A program made the translations under genes and the position numbers. Source: Sphingobacteriales bacterium (GTDB lineage: Bacteria; Bacteroidota; Bacteroidia; Chitinophagales; Chitinophagaceae). Taken from it: 48,793 nt of DNA. The notes beneath the pieces are model-generated. The model saw only the letters and a list, made by a program, of their open reading frames with translations. It made no database searches and was not told the DNA's origin. The stretch covers positions 1-48,793 of the forward strand of contig JAHEZE010000011.1 in assembly GCA_023251235.1 (NCBI GenBank). Reading direction: 5' to 3'. Positions 25,733 to 34,870 of the stretch are shown here, in pieces (position 1 is the first letter of the stretch; each line of letters starts with the position of its first letter).

Positions 25733-27905
25733 AAAAAGGTTTTTTAGTTTCTTCTGCCGGCTTTTTACCCATAGCAATATTCCGTTGGATGATCATGTCA
25801 TTTTCTACGCGGGAAGCCTGATCAATGTAGATATCCCTTTTCAGATTTTTAATCCATTGATTAAATCTGTCTTGTTTGCCTTTATCATAACTGAACCGAT
25901 CGGCGTCCTGAGGTAATGAGGTAATATCAATTTCTTCCTGAAGTTTTTTTAGAGCTTCAATCTGCCGAAAAGTTGCACTAATTGCTTTTTGGTCTTTCTG
26001 ATATTTTTCCAGGTTCAGTGAATATTCTTTATCATTTTGTTTTGCCAACCAGTCTGTATTCTCTTTAATAAGTTTAAAAGCATCGCTATTTTGAAGACGT
26101 GAATTACTTAGTTTTTGAATTGTTGCAATATCATAACCTGAATTCCATGATATAATCGGTGCCTTGCTCACTTCATCCCATGGCAAGGCATCAGGATCAT
26201 CCTTTTCACGTAGTTTTAAATATTCATAATTATCAGGAAGAACAATGTCCGAACTTACACCTTTCAGCTGTGTAGAACCGCCATTGACTCTGTAAAATTT
26301 CTGGAGAGTAAGTTTTATAGTTCCCAGATCAGAATTGGAACTTAAAAAGCCTGCTTCAGGATCCAGTCCGATATTACGTTGTACGGTTCCTTTGCCATAA
26401 GTGGAAGTGCTTCCAATTATCACCCCACGTCCATAATCCTGAATAGCTGCTGCAAAAATTTCGGAGGCAGAAGCGCTGAACTCATTTACCATTACCGCTA
26501 ATGGCCCATCATATGCTACCGATTTATTTTTGTCCTCTAAAATATTGGGTTTACCATCTCTATCCTTAACCTGTACTATCGGTCCTTTATCAATAAACAA
26601 GCCTACCATTTGCACTACATCATATAAAGACCCACCCCCATTATTACGAAGATCCATGATAATTCCATCTACTTTGTTTTCTTTCAATTTTTCAATTTCT
26701 TTTGCTACATCAATAAAACAACGGCTGCCATTTGGCCGATCAAAATCAGCATAAAATTCCGGCAGGTAGATATATCCAAGTTTACCGGTTCCGTTATTAA
26801 TAATAGCACTCCGGGCAAATGTTTCATCCTGGATTATTTCATCCCGAATCAAAGAGATTGTTTTGATGGCGCCATCCTGCTTTTTTAGAGTAAGCTTTAC
26901 TTCAGTTCCTTTTTTTCCGCGAATAAGCTTTACTGCATCTTCCACCACATAGCCAGTTAATTCTAAAGGGTCTTCCTTGCCCTGCCCTACTTTCATGATG
27001 ATATCGCCCACCTGTAATTCTCCGCTCTTCCAAGCCGGACTGCCTGCCAGCAACGTACTTATTTTTATATTTCCTTCATCATATACCAGCGAGGCACCAA
27101 TACCAAAAAAACGGCCACTCATTTGTTCATCAAAATATCTTTTATCTACCGGAGGAAAAAACTCCGTATGAGGATCCATTGCATTGGTAATTGTTTTCAC
27201 AAAAACATTGAACTTATCTTCTTCATTAAACTTATATCTATATCTTTCAAAAATTCTTTCCATCACCTGAGTTACTTTTTCCCGGGCATCTTTTTCAAGT
27301 TCAGCATCACTTTTAACCTTAAAGTCACTTCTTTCTTTATTCTTCTCACGTATTTCAAGTAAATCAACATATCGTTCCAAAGCCTGGTATTTTAAAAATT
27401 TTCTCCAGCTATCTTTTCTTTCAGCTTCATTGGAAGGAAATTTTAATTTTTCAGGACTGGTTATTATAGATTCTTCAATAGTGAAATCAAATGGCTTTGC
27501 GAGAATTTCTTTGTATAATAAAGCAGCTTCTTCCATTCTCTTGTCAAACAAATGGCCCGCAGCAATAAAAAACTCCACCTGGGCACCTTTCATTTCATCA
27601 TCAATCTTTGTTTCATATTTTTTCAGTGACTCAATATCGCTTTGCAAAAAAATATTTTTATTAAGATCTATATTTTCAAAAAAACGGAAATAGATTTTTT
27701 TTGAAAATTCATCATCAATTGCTTGAGGACTGTAATGTGCCTCTTTTAGCATATCTGTTATATTACGCAGGATTTTCTCATATTTGCCAGGAGGGTTTTT
27801 GACCGGATTGCTCATTGAACTGGCTAAAAAAACACCTGCTACCAACAACAGGATAAGGATGGGAAGTCTTTTAATACTTGTCATATATTTTATCAGCTTT
27901 ATCAT
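25731..27905 (-). CDS. prc: Tail-specific carboxy-terminal processing protease (S41, Prc/Tsp type)
   Basis: A 724-residue periplasmic protease like E. coli Prc/Tsp, which degrades proteins marked at their C-terminus. An N-terminal hydrophobic segment (LPILILLLVAGVFLASS) serves as signal or anchor. A helical N-domain (about 40-235) is followed by a PDZ domain (about 250-340, with RFFGIGASLV and VGDIIMKVGQG), the S41 core and a Tsp-type C-terminal domain. The catalytic Ser is S479 in SASASEIFAAAIQDYG and the Lys K505 in YGKGTVQ, one residue further apart than in E. coli. Length fits the long Prc class. It is the last minus-strand gene after tRNA-His. Confidence 0.93.
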   Translation of the reverse strand: MIKLIKYMTSIKRLPILILLLVAGVFLASSMSNPVKNPPGKYEKILRNITDMLKEAHYSPQAIDDEFSKKIYFRFFENIDLNKNIFLQSDIESLKKYETKIDDEMKGAQVEFFIAAGHLFDKRMEEAALLYKEILAKPFDFTIEESIITSPEKLKFPSNEAERKDSWRKFLKYQALERYVDLLEIREKNKERSDFKVKSDAELEKDAREKVTQVMERIFERYRYKFNEEDKFNVFVKTITNAMDPHTEFFPPVDKRYFDEQMSGRFFGIGASLVYDEGNIKISTLLAGSPAWKSGELQVGDIIMKVGQGKEDPLELTGYVVEDAVKLIRGKKGTEVKLTLKKQDGAIKTISLIRDEIIQDETFARSAIINNGTGKLGYIYLPEFYADFDRPNGSRCFIDVAKEIEKLKENKVDGIIMDLRNNGGGSLYDVVQMVGLFIDKGPIVQVKDRDGKPNILEDKNKSVAYDGPLAVMVNEFSASASEIFAAAIQDYGRGVIIGSTSTYGKGTVQRNIGLDPEAGFLSSNSDLGTIKLTLQKFYRVNGGSTQLKGVSSDIVLPDNYEYLKLREKDDPDALPWDEVSKAPIISWNSGYDIATIQKLSNSRLQNSDAFKLIKENTDWLAKQNDKEYSLNLEKYQKDQKAISATFRQIEALKKLQEEIDITSLPQDADRFSYDKGKQDRFNQWIKNLKRDIYIDQASRVENDMIIQRNIAMGKKPAEETKKPF

Positions 27906-27984
27906 TTCGGTAAAAATAACGTAAAATCACTTCTTTTCTTGTCAGCAAAAGCTTTTAACATTGGTTTTTGATGAATGGTGCTAT

Positions 27985-28013
27985 AAAAAAAGCTTCCATT
28001 TACCGGAAGCTTT
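27985..28013 (-). terminator. Terminator of the tRNA-His gene
   Basis: On the minus strand a 9-base perfect stem (28013-28005 with 27997-27989), loop of seven, then a run of seven Ts. It begins 10 bases after the tRNA 3' end. Confidence 0.8.
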
Positions 28014-28022
28014 AATAAAACG

Positions 28023-28097
28023 GGTAACCAATGGGGTTCGAACCCACGACCCTCAGAACCACAATCTGATGCTCTAACCAGCTGAGCTATGGCTACC
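28023..28097 (-). tRNA. tRNA-His (anticodon GTG)
   Basis: A 75-base minus-strand cloverleaf. The acceptor arm GGTAGCCA pairs with TGGTTACC and includes the extra G at -1 opposite C73, the identity element of bacterial tRNA-His. The D arm GCTCAGCTGGTTAGAGC, the anticodon stem TCAGA/TCTGA with loop TTGTGGT (anticodon GTG) and the T loop TTCGAAC are all present. The 3' CCA is not encoded. A promoter lies at 28115-28144 and a terminator at 27985-28013, so it is a monocistronic tRNA unit. Confidence 0.96.
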
Positions 28098-28114
28098 ATT
28101 TTGAATTCGGACAA

Positions 28115-28144
28115 CAAAATTAAATAAAACAGAACTGACCCCAA
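28115..28144 (-). promoter_or_regulatory. Bacteroidota-type promoter of tRNA-His
   Basis: On the minus strand TTG (28144-28142), exactly 19 bases, then TAATTTTG (28122-28115): a full match to the -33/-7 consensus of the Bacteroidota primary sigma factor. The tRNA begins 17 bases after the -7 element. Confidence 0.7.
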
Positions 28145-28153
28145 AATGAGATT

Positions 28154-28183
28154 TTGAATACGGAGCACCTTTCTGTTTCTTTG
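28154..28183 (+). promoter_or_regulatory. Divergent promoter candidate for the DUF445 gene
   Basis: TTG (28154-28156), 19 bases, then TTTCTTTG (28176-28183), one mismatch from TAnnTTTG. The ATG follows 16 bases later. It lies just outside the tRNA-His promoter and points the other way. Confidence 0.45.
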
Positions 28184-28199
28184 CAGACCTTTTTTAGTA

Positions 28200-28805
28200 A
28201 TGAATTACTGGCTTTTTTTAATCCCTGTTATTTCTGCATTTATTGGCTGGGTCACTAATTGGATAGCAATTAAAATGCTTTTTCATCCCAGACAACCCAA
28301 ACGTATTTTAGGATTCACCCTGCATGGAATTTTTCCAAAAAGACAAAAAGTTTTTGCTGAAAAACTGGGCAAATTGGTGAGTGATGAATTATTATCGTAT
28401 GAAGATATTCAACAGAAAATTACCAGTCCGGAAAATCTGAAAAAGCTGATGCCCTTGATTGAAGGGCATATCGAAAATTTTTTGCGGGTTAAATTGAAAG
28501 ATGAAATGCCTTTTATCAGTATGTTTATTGGCGACCGTACCATTAAATCAATGAAAAGAATCTTTATGCAGGAATTAGAAATCCTGTTTCCGCAGATAAT
28601 GAAGAATTATACCGGCAACTTGAGATCAGAACTGGACCTGGAAAAAATTGTGACTGAGAAGGTGGCTGCATTTTCTACCGAAAAGCTAGAATCAATTCTA
28701 TACCAGATTATGAGCAAAGAATTTCGATTTGTTGAAATCATTGGCGGGGTTATAGGTTTGATCATTGGCCTGGTTCAGGTTTTAATTACAGTTTGGACTA
28801 CCTGA
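28200..28805 (+). CDS. DUF445 family membrane protein
   Basis: A 201-residue protein with one hydrophobic helix at each end (about residues 3-22 and 177-197) and a helical, charged middle. The N-terminal GWVTNWIAIKMLFHP block and the LHGIFPKRQKVFAEKLGKLV segment are typical of DUF445 (YheB-like) proteins. It is short for the family, whose longer members repeat the module. Function is unknown; a membrane-tethered role is likely. It is divergent from tRNA-His and followed by a TonB-dependent receptor gene after a 128-base gap with its own hairpins. Confidence 0.8.
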   Translation: MNYWLFLIPVISAFIGWVTNWIAIKMLFHPRQPKRILGFTLHGIFPKRQKVFAEKLGKLVSDELLSYEDIQQKITSPENLKKLMPLIEGHIENFLRVKLKDEMPFISMFIGDRTIKSMKRIFMQELEILFPQIMKNYTGNLRSELDLEKIVTEKVAAFSTEKLESILYQIMSKEFRFVEIIGGVIGLIIGLVQVLITVWTT

Positions 28806-28859
28806 TTTCATTAAAATCAGCTTGGTTTAATGCGCCTTTCCCATTTATGATTATCAGTA

Positions 28860-28879
28860 ACCTTTTATCATTAAAAGGT
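28860..28879. other. Hairpin in the DUF445-to-receptor gap
   Basis: A perfect 8-base inverted repeat, ACCTTTTA/TAAAAGGT, with loop TCAT. A further AAGGT/ACCTT pair lies just downstream (about 28892-28907). No T-run follows on the plus strand, so it is not a classic terminator; it could be an operator or an mRNA leader structure for the receptor gene. Confidence 0.4.
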
Positions 28880-28933
28880 GGTACTTACAGAAGGTTATAA
28901 GACCTTTGCCCGTCTAATTCTAAAATTCACACA

Positions 28934-31561
28934 ATGAGCAAACTATTATCAGTAATGGCATTATTATTAATAAACCTGGGTGCTTTTTCCCAAAATCCAA
29001 TGGCGATGGATGCAGGCCGTTCAGGAGCTGCTCCGCAAATGAATGGTCATATGTACGGAAAAGTTATCGAAACACTAAGCGGGAAAGGGATAGATGCTGC
29101 TTCAATACAATTAGTCCAGAATAAATTCGATACAGTAAGTAAAAAAAGAAAAGACGTTATCATTGGTGGAATGATTACCAAAGCAAATGGCGAATTCAGC
29201 ATAGAGAATCTTCCTTTGTTTGGACAATTAAAGTTGAAAATAACCGCCATTGGATTTAAAAGTTATGAACAGCCGGTAAGCTTTAATATTAAAATGGGTA
29301 GTGCGAATAATTTTGATATGTCTGCCATGTTGAATGCAGTAGATAAAGATCTTGGAAATATTAAAATAGAATTTGATGAAAAAGTCTTAAGTACTGTGAC
29401 GGTGAATTCTTCCAAATCGCTTTTTCAGTTAGGCATTGACAGGAAAGTTTTTAATGTTGAAAAAGACCTTGTATCCACAGGTGGTACTGCTGTGGATGTA
29501 ATGAAAAATATTCCTTCTATCTCAGTTGATATTGATGGCAATGTTACCCTCCGCAATAATGCTCCGCAGATATTTATTGATGGAAGACCTACCACAATGG
29601 AACTGAACCAGATTCCGGCAGATGCAATTGAATCTGTTGAAATCATCACAAACCCTTCGGCAAAATTTGATGCATCAGGTGGCACCGCGGGTATTTTAAA
29701 TGTTATATTAAAAAAGAATAAAAAGGTTGGCTATAACGGAAGTATCCGTACTAATATTGATTCGAGAGCTAAAGTTGGATTTGGGGGAGATATTAACTTA
29801 AGACAAAGTAAGATAAACCTGTTTTCCAGCCTTAATATCAATCATGGAAAATCAATAGGAACAGGCAATACAGATCGGTATAATATTCTGGATAACCCCA
29901 ATACAATTCTTTACCAGGATGATAATAGCACCTCTAATCACAATTTTGGGTTTGGAAGGGCCGGCTTTGACTACTTTGTGAATAACAGGAATACTATTTC
30001 AGCAAACGTAAGTCTGGTGCGTGGGAAATTTAATTCTGAATCACTAAGCGAACTTCTTGTTGATTCACTTTACAATGTTAAAAGATCTTCCTACACAGAA
30101 AGAGGTTCCAATTCCGATGGATTGTTCAGGAGACTTGGATCCCAACTAAGTTTTAAACATAATTTTCCCAGGCCCGGAAGAGAGTTAACAGCTGATGCTA
30201 CATTCAACTCAAGAAAGAACGATAATTCTAATTATATTGTTACTGATTTTTTCAATTATCCTTCCAATACACTTAATAACAGATTTACCCAACAGCAAAA
30301 TGGTACGGGTACAGGTAAAAGCCTCGTGATTCAAAGTGATTTCGTAAACCCATTAACTGAAAAATCCAAATTGGAAATGGGTATCCGGGGCTCGTTTAAT
30401 CATTCAAAAAGCACAAATGCATTCTATATCGTTTCTCCTACAGGGCAGTTAACACTGCAGCCGTCTTCGCAGATTGACTATGAAAGCAACGATCATGTAA
30501 TTGCCGGTTACACCACGTTCACTAACCAGTTTAAAAATTTTGGTTACCAGTTGGGCTTGCGGGTTGAAAGCTCCGGTAATGATGCTACCCTGATAAAAAC
30601 AAATGAGAAGTTTAAAAATGATTTTCCGGTAAGTTTTTTTCCAAGTGTTTTTCTAAGCTATAAAATGAAGAATGACCAGGATCTGCAATTAAATTTTTCA
30701 AGAAGAATAGGCCGTCCGAATTTCTTCCAGCTTTCACCATATACAGATTCATCTGATTTCCTGAATCTGAGTAAAGGCAACCCCGGGTTAAAACCGGAGT
30801 TTACCAATTCGGCAGAATTTTCTTATCAGAAGGTTTTTGAGAGTAAAGACAATATTCTTGCCACTGTTTATTTCAAGAATACCAATGACCTTATTACACG
30901 CTTCCAGGAAAAATATATCAGCCCCGTTAATGGTAAAGAATATGTTCTGAACACTTATATCAATGCTAATTCAAGCTATGTAACCGGTCTTGAAGCTACC
31001 ATGAAGAATAAAATAACCAAGATATGGGAACTGACTTCCAATCTTAACCTTTATACTTCCAAAATAAAAATTGATGACCCCACGCAGCCCAAACAGGATC
31101 AGTTTTTAAGCTGGTATGGAAAATTGAATAATACTTTCAAGCTACCGAAGAATTTTACTATACAATTATCCGGGGAATACCAATCTAAAACTATTCTTCC
31201 GCCCGGCGGCAGCGGCAGCAGAATTGGTGGAGGATTTATGGGAATGGGCTTTGGCTCGCCAACATCGGCACAAGGATATGTGAGGCCAAACTATTTTGTA
31301 GACGCAGCATTTAAATATGAGTTTTTGAAAACCAAAGCGGCATCCATTTCATTAAACATAAACGACATCTTCAGAACCCGTCGTACATATGTACATTCTG
31401 AGTCGCTTTATTTTGTACAGGATGTTTTCCGTAGAAGGGATCCCCAGGTACTTCGGCTTAATTTCAACTGGAGGTTTGGTAAGTTTGATCCTAATCTTTT
31501 TAAACGTAAGAATTTGAAAGGTGAAAGAGAAAACATGAACAATATGGATATGAATCAATAA
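28934..31561 (+). CDS. TonB-dependent receptor-like outer-membrane protein (OMP_b-brl_3 type)
   Basis: An 875-residue outer-membrane protein with a signal peptide (MSKLLSVMALLLINLGAFSQ), an N-terminal CarboxypepD_reg-like domain (about 35-140, YGKVIETLSGKGIDAASIQL), a TonB plug-like domain (about 150-260, KNIPSISVDIDGNVTLRNNAPQIFIDGRPT) and a large beta-barrel to the C-terminus. A glycine- and methionine-rich loop (about 756-780) is unusual, and the tail beyond the last strand ends in NMNNMDMNQ. No SusD partner adjoins, so a SusC polysaccharide system is unlikely. The ligand is unknown. A strong bidirectional-looking terminator follows. Confidence 0.85.
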   Translation: MSKLLSVMALLLINLGAFSQNPMAMDAGRSGAAPQMNGHMYGKVIETLSGKGIDAASIQLVQNKFDTVSKKRKDVIIGGMITKANGEFSIENLPLFGQLKLKITAIGFKSYEQPVSFNIKMGSANNFDMSAMLNAVDKDLGNIKIEFDEKVLSTVTVNSSKSLFQLGIDRKVFNVEKDLVSTGGTAVDVMKNIPSISVDIDGNVTLRNNAPQIFIDGRPTTMELNQIPADAIESVEIITNPSAKFDASGGTAGILNVILKKNKKVGYNGSIRTNIDSRAKVGFGGDINLRQSKINLFSSLNINHGKSIGTGNTDRYNILDNPNTILYQDDNSTSNHNFGFGRAGFDYFVNNRNTISANVSLVRGKFNSESLSELLVDSLYNVKRSSYTERGSNSDGLFRRLGSQLSFKHNFPRPGRELTADATFNSRKNDNSNYIVTDFFNYPSNTLNNRFTQQQNGTGTGKSLVIQSDFVNPLTEKSKLEMGIRGSFNHSKSTNAFYIVSPTGQLTLQPSSQIDYESNDHVIAGYTTFTNQFKNFGYQLGLRVESSGNDATLIKTNEKFKNDFPVSFFPSVFLSYKMKNDQDLQLNFSRRIGRPNFFQLSPYTDSSDFLNLSKGNPGLKPEFTNSAEFSYQKVFESKDNILATVYFKNTNDLITRFQEKYISPVNGKEYVLNTYINANSSYVTGLEATMKNKITKIWELTSNLNLYTSKIKIDDPTQPKQDQFLSWYGKLNNTFKLPKNFTIQLSGEYQSKTILPPGGSGSRIGGGFMGMGFGSPTSAQGYVRPNYFVDAAFKYEFLKTKAASISLNINDIFRTRRTYVHSESLYFVQDVFRRRDPQVLRLNFNWRFGKFDPNLFKRKNLKGERENMNNMDMNQ

Positions 31562-31582
31562 ATAATCAAAAGAATTTCATTT

Positions 31583-31614
31583 AAAAAGCCCCCACTCAAT
31601 AGTCGGGGCTTTTT
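31583..31614 (+). terminator. Terminator after the first TonB-dependent receptor
   Basis: A 10-base perfect stem AAAAAGCCCC/GGGGCTTTTT (31583-31592 with 31605-31614) around a loop that forms an inner ACT/AGT pair. The A-run and T-run on the two sides let it work in both directions; only the plus strand has a gene just upstream. Confidence 0.85.
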
Positions 31615-31618
31615 AATT

Positions 31619-31626
31619 TATATTTG
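31619..31626 (+). promoter_or_regulatory. Candidate -7 element of the oxidoreductase/glycosyltransferase genes
   Basis: TATATTTG matches TAnnTTTG and lies 13 bases before the ATG at 31640, directly after the terminator. No TTG is at the -33 position, and the leader would be very short, so support is partial. Confidence 0.35.
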
Positions 31627-31639
31627 AAGCTGATAAGAG

Positions 31640-32647
31640 ATGAACAATCAATTAAACTTTGCCATTATCGGCTGTGGAAAAATAGCACCCCGCCATGCGG
31701 AGAATATTGCGAGAGTCGGCAAATTAGTTGCGGTTTGTGATATTATTCCTGAAAAGGCTGATTTGTTGGCGGCCCCGTTTGCTTCAAACCCATATTATTC
31801 TTTAGATGAATTAATTTTTAAAGAAAAAAAACTTGATGTATTAGTAATATGCACACCAAATGGACTTCATGCTGAGCATAGCATCAAAGCATTATTGTCG
31901 GGGCACCATGTACTATGTGAAAAACCAATGTGCCTTTGCAGTACAGAAGCCATACAGATGAAAGAAGTTGCTGAATCCGTTGATAAAAAAATTTTTGTAG
32001 TGAAACAAAACCGGTATAACCCGCCGGTTATTGCTGTTAAAAAAATGATTGATGAAGGAAAATTAGGAAAAATTCTGTCCGTGCAGATCAACGGTTTCTG
32101 GAACAGACCCAAAGAATACTTTGCCGATGGCTGGAAAGGAACAAAAAAAATGGATGGTGGAATTTTATTTACCCAGTTCAGTCATTTTATTGATCTGGCT
32201 TATTGGCTGGTGGGAAATATTAATTCAGTGAAAGCAATTAAAAGAAATTTTCAACTGAAAGATATTATAGAAACTGAAGACAATTGCTTTGTGCTTGCAG
32301 AATTCAGCAATGGCGCCATTGGTACGTTCAACTTTTCGATCAGCGCTTACGAAAAGAATATGGAAGGTTCAATAACTTTACTGGCAGAAAAAGGAACTGT
32401 AAAAATTGGTGGACAATATCTAAATGTTCTGGACTATCAGCAAATTGAAGCGATGGAGCCAATAATGCTTGAAAAAGGAAATCCGGTAAATAACTATGGC
32501 ATCTATGAAGGCACCATGAGTAATCATGATAAGGTATATGACAATTTGATTTTAGCTATAAAAGATCCGGGTCATTCATTTACCGGTATTGAAGATGGAA
32601 TGAAAACAGTGGAAATAATCGAAAAAATTTATGCCTCCTGTGAATAA
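31640..32647 (+). CDS. Gfo/Idh/MocA family NAD(P)-dependent oxidoreductase
   Basis: A 335-residue sugar oxidoreductase. The Rossmann motif GCGKIAPRHAENI (residues 12-24) starts the protein. VICTPNGLHAEHSIKALLSGHHVLCEKPM (about 73-101) holds the EKP motif, whose Lys is catalytic in this family. The C-terminal alpha/beta domain has the usual GGILFTQFSHFIDLAYWLVG. It is followed at 11 and then -8 bases by two glycosyltransferases, so it probably makes or modifies a nucleotide sugar, for example a UDP-N-acetylhexosamine 3-dehydrogenase-like step of a surface glycan. That specificity is inference. Confidence 0.88.
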   Translation: MNNQLNFAIIGCGKIAPRHAENIARVGKLVAVCDIIPEKADLLAAPFASNPYYSLDELIFKEKKLDVLVICTPNGLHAEHSIKALLSGHHVLCEKPMCLCSTEAIQMKEVAESVDKKIFVVKQNRYNPPVIAVKKMIDEGKLGKILSVQINGFWNRPKEYFADGWKGTKKMDGGILFTQFSHFIDLAYWLVGNINSVKAIKRNFQLKDIIETEDNCFVLAEFSNGAIGTFNFSISAYEKNMEGSITLLAEKGTVKIGGQYLNVLDYQQIEAMEPIMLEKGNPVNNYGIYEGTMSNHDKVYDNLILAIKDPGHSFTGIEDGMKTVEIIEKIYASCE

Positions 32648-32658
32648 ATTAAAAAACT

Positions 32659-33750
32659 TTGAAAAAAATTATCTTCACTGTTACCAATGATCTTACATAC
32701 GACCAGCGGATGCAGCGCATTTGTACTTCATTGGTTTCAGCGGGATATCTTGTAGAATTGGTTGGAAGAAAATTTTCTACTTCTCCTTCTCTGATTGATA
32801 CAAACTATGTTCAAAAGAGATTGAACTGCTGGTTTAAGAGAGGGAAATTTTTTTATTTTGAGTATAATATCCGTCTTTTTCTTTTTCTACTTTTTACCAG
32901 AGCAGATTGTATTTGTGCTATCGACCTTGATACCATAATCCCCTGTTGGGTGGTATCAAAACTAAAGGGAATAAAAAGAGTATATGATGCTCATGAATAT
33001 TTTTCTCAATTATATGAAGTGGTAAGCCGCCCGACTATTTACCAGCTATGGCATTGGATTGAAAAGAAGATGATACCCCGGTTTAAAAACGGATATACTG
33101 TTTGCCAGAGTATTGCTGACGAATTTTCAAAGGAACATGGGGTTGTTTATGAAGTGATCCGGAATGTTCCTGTTTTGAATGAGCTAAAAATTTCTTTGGG
33201 AAATGAAAAAATAATTCTTTACCAGGGAGCCGTTAATAAAGGCAGGGACCTGGATAAACTTGCCGAATCCATGAAATCAGTTGATGCTGAATTGTGGATT
33301 TACGGGAATGGCAATTATATGGCTGAAATGAAAAGAGTAGTTGAAAAGAATAATATTACAGACAAAGTAAAATTCTTCGGCATGCTCTCTCCTTCTGAAT
33401 TGAAAAGCAAGATAACTCAGGCTTACCTGGCGGTGAATCTATTTGGTAGAAAAGGACTCAACCAATACCTGTCTCTGGCGAATAAATTTTTTGATTACAT
33501 ACATGCCGGCATTCCCCAGGTAACGATGAATTACCCGGAATATCAGAAAATAAATCAGCAATATGAAATTGCCATCTTGATTGATGATACTGACCCGGCT
33601 GAAATAGCAGGAGCCATCAACAAATTATTGAATGACCAAATGCTTTACAAGCGTCTGAAAGAAAATTGTTTAAAAGCAAGAGAAGAGTTGAATTGGCAAA
33701 AGGAGGAAAGAAAATTAATAAGCTTTTACCGGAATTTATTTAATGAGTAG
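32659..33750 (+). CDS. GT-B fold glycosyltransferase (GT4-like)
   Basis: A 363-residue glycosyltransferase. The N-terminal half (FTVTNDLTYDQRMQRICTSL at about residues 6-25, RVYDAHEYFSQL near residue 112) and the C-terminal half (ILYQGAVNKGRDLDKL near residue 190, IYGNGNYMAEM near 212) form the two Rossmann domains. The family is common in Bacteroidota surface-glycan loci. The start is a TTG with an in-frame TAA 9 bases upstream; the N-terminus of relatives begins at MKKI. It is 11 bases after the oxidoreductase and overlaps the next gene by 8 bases. Donor and acceptor are unknown. Confidence 0.82.
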   Translation: MKKIIFTVTNDLTYDQRMQRICTSLVSAGYLVELVGRKFSTSPSLIDTNYVQKRLNCWFKRGKFFYFEYNIRLFLFLLFTRADCICAIDLDTIIPCWVVSKLKGIKRVYDAHEYFSQLYEVVSRPTIYQLWHWIEKKMIPRFKNGYTVCQSIADEFSKEHGVVYEVIRNVPVLNELKISLGNEKIILYQGAVNKGRDLDKLAESMKSVDAELWIYGNGNYMAEMKRVVEKNNITDKVKFFGMLSPSELKSKITQAYLAVNLFGRKGLNQYLSLANKFFDYIHAGIPQVTMNYPEYQKINQQYEIAILIDDTDPAEIAGAINKLLNDQMLYKRLKENCLKAREELNWQKEERKLISFYRNLFNE

Positions 33751-34870
33751 TGAAAGAAGATTACATATTATTTGTCATGATGTGCCTTGGCCGGCTGATT
33801 ACGGAGGGGTGATTGATCCTTTTTATAAGACCAAAGCTTTGCATGAACTGGGAATAAAAGTGCATCTGCATTGCTTTTTATATGGGAGGGCTGAACAGGT
33901 TGAATTGAAAAAATATTGTGAAGAAGTGTACTATTATAAAAGAAAAACAGGGTGGAAAGGATTATCTATTACAACTCCCTATATAGTCAGTTCAAGAGCT
34001 GTACCTGAATTGCTGGAAAATCTGCTCAAAGACGATTACCCCGTTCTGATGGAAGGGATGCACTGTACCGCATTTGCAACAAAGCTTATCCAGCATGGAA
34101 AGAAAGTCTTCCTTCGTTTGCATAATACGGAGTCAGTTTATTACCGTTATCTCTATCAATATGAAAAAAAATGGATGAAGAAAATCTACTATCGGATTGA
34201 AAGTATCTTATTAAAGAAGTTTGAAAAAAAAATACCAAAGGAAATACCTGTTTTTACAGTTTCACAAACCGATGCTGATTATTATTCAGAAAAATTTAAA
34301 CAAAAATCTGTAAAATTTCTGCCTGTCTTTATTCCTCCTTACGAGGTTTCAGGTAAGGAAGGAATTGGAAATTACAACCTTTATCATGGAAATTTATCTG
34401 TGACAGAAAATGAAAAGGCAGCTACCTGGTTAGTAAAAAATATTTTTTCAAAAATCAATATTCCTTTAATAATCGCCGGGAAGAATCCTTCAAAAAGGCT
34501 AACAGCTATTTTGACCAGAAGCAATAATATTTCTCTTGTTGCCAATCCAACTGATGATGAAATAAAAAATCTGATCAGAAATGCACATATAAATGTATTG
34601 CCCTCATTCAATAATACTGGGGTGAAGCTGAAACTCATCAATGCTCTTTTTAATGGCCGGCACTGCGTTGTTAATGAAGCTGCTGTTGCCGGTAGCGGAT
34701 TGGAAGCAGCCTGTCATGTAGGAGTGAATGCAAATGCAATGGCTTCCATTATTATGCAGCTCACTCACCAGCCATTTGCTGAAGAAGAGATTACCTTACG
34801 AAAAAAGTTACTGCCAGCCATTTTTGATAATAAAGCAAATGCTGAAAAGCTTATTCAATGGATATACTAG
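33743..34870 (+). CDS. Glycosyltransferase, GT-B-like
   Basis: A 375-residue protein with the general layout of a GT4-type transferase: an N-terminal domain with HDVPWPADYGGVIDPFYKTKAL (about residues 12-33), the middle RLHNTESVYYRYL region (about 130-142), and a C-terminal nucleotide-binding half containing NYNLYHGNLSVTENEKAATWL and NVLPSFNNTGVKLKLINAL (about 285-303), the EX7E-like region. The first ATG overlaps the previous glycosyltransferase by 8 bases, which implies coupling. Its 3' end overlaps the converging ftsE gene by 20 bases. Probably the last gene of a three-gene glycan unit. Confidence 0.75.
   Translation: MSSERRLHIICHDVPWPADYGGVIDPFYKTKALHELGIKVHLHCFLYGRAEQVELKKYCEEVYYYKRKTGWKGLSITTPYIVSSRAVPELLENLLKDDYPVLMEGMHCTAFATKLIQHGKKVFLRLHNTESVYYRYLYQYEKKWMKKIYYRIESILLKKFEKKIPKEIPVFTVSQTDADYYSEKFKQKSVKFLPVFIPPYEVSGKEGIGNYNLYHGNLSVTENEKAATWLVKNIFSKINIPLIIAGKNPSKRLTAILTRSNNISLVANPTDDEIKNLIRNAHINVLPSFNNTGVKLKLINALFNGRHCVVNEAAVAGSGLEAACHVGVNANAMASIIMQLTHQPFAEEEITLRKKLLPAIFDNKANAEKLIQWIY

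Noticed and set aside
27902-28168. An 88-codon minus-strand open frame across the tRNA-His gene
   Set aside because: It covers a complete cloverleaf tRNA and its terminator; its peptide has no recognisable features, so it is a shadow of the tRNA.
28934-31561. SusC/SusD polysaccharide utilisation locus
   Set aside because: Neither TonB-dependent receptor has an adjacent SusD-like lipoprotein or glycoside hydrolase.
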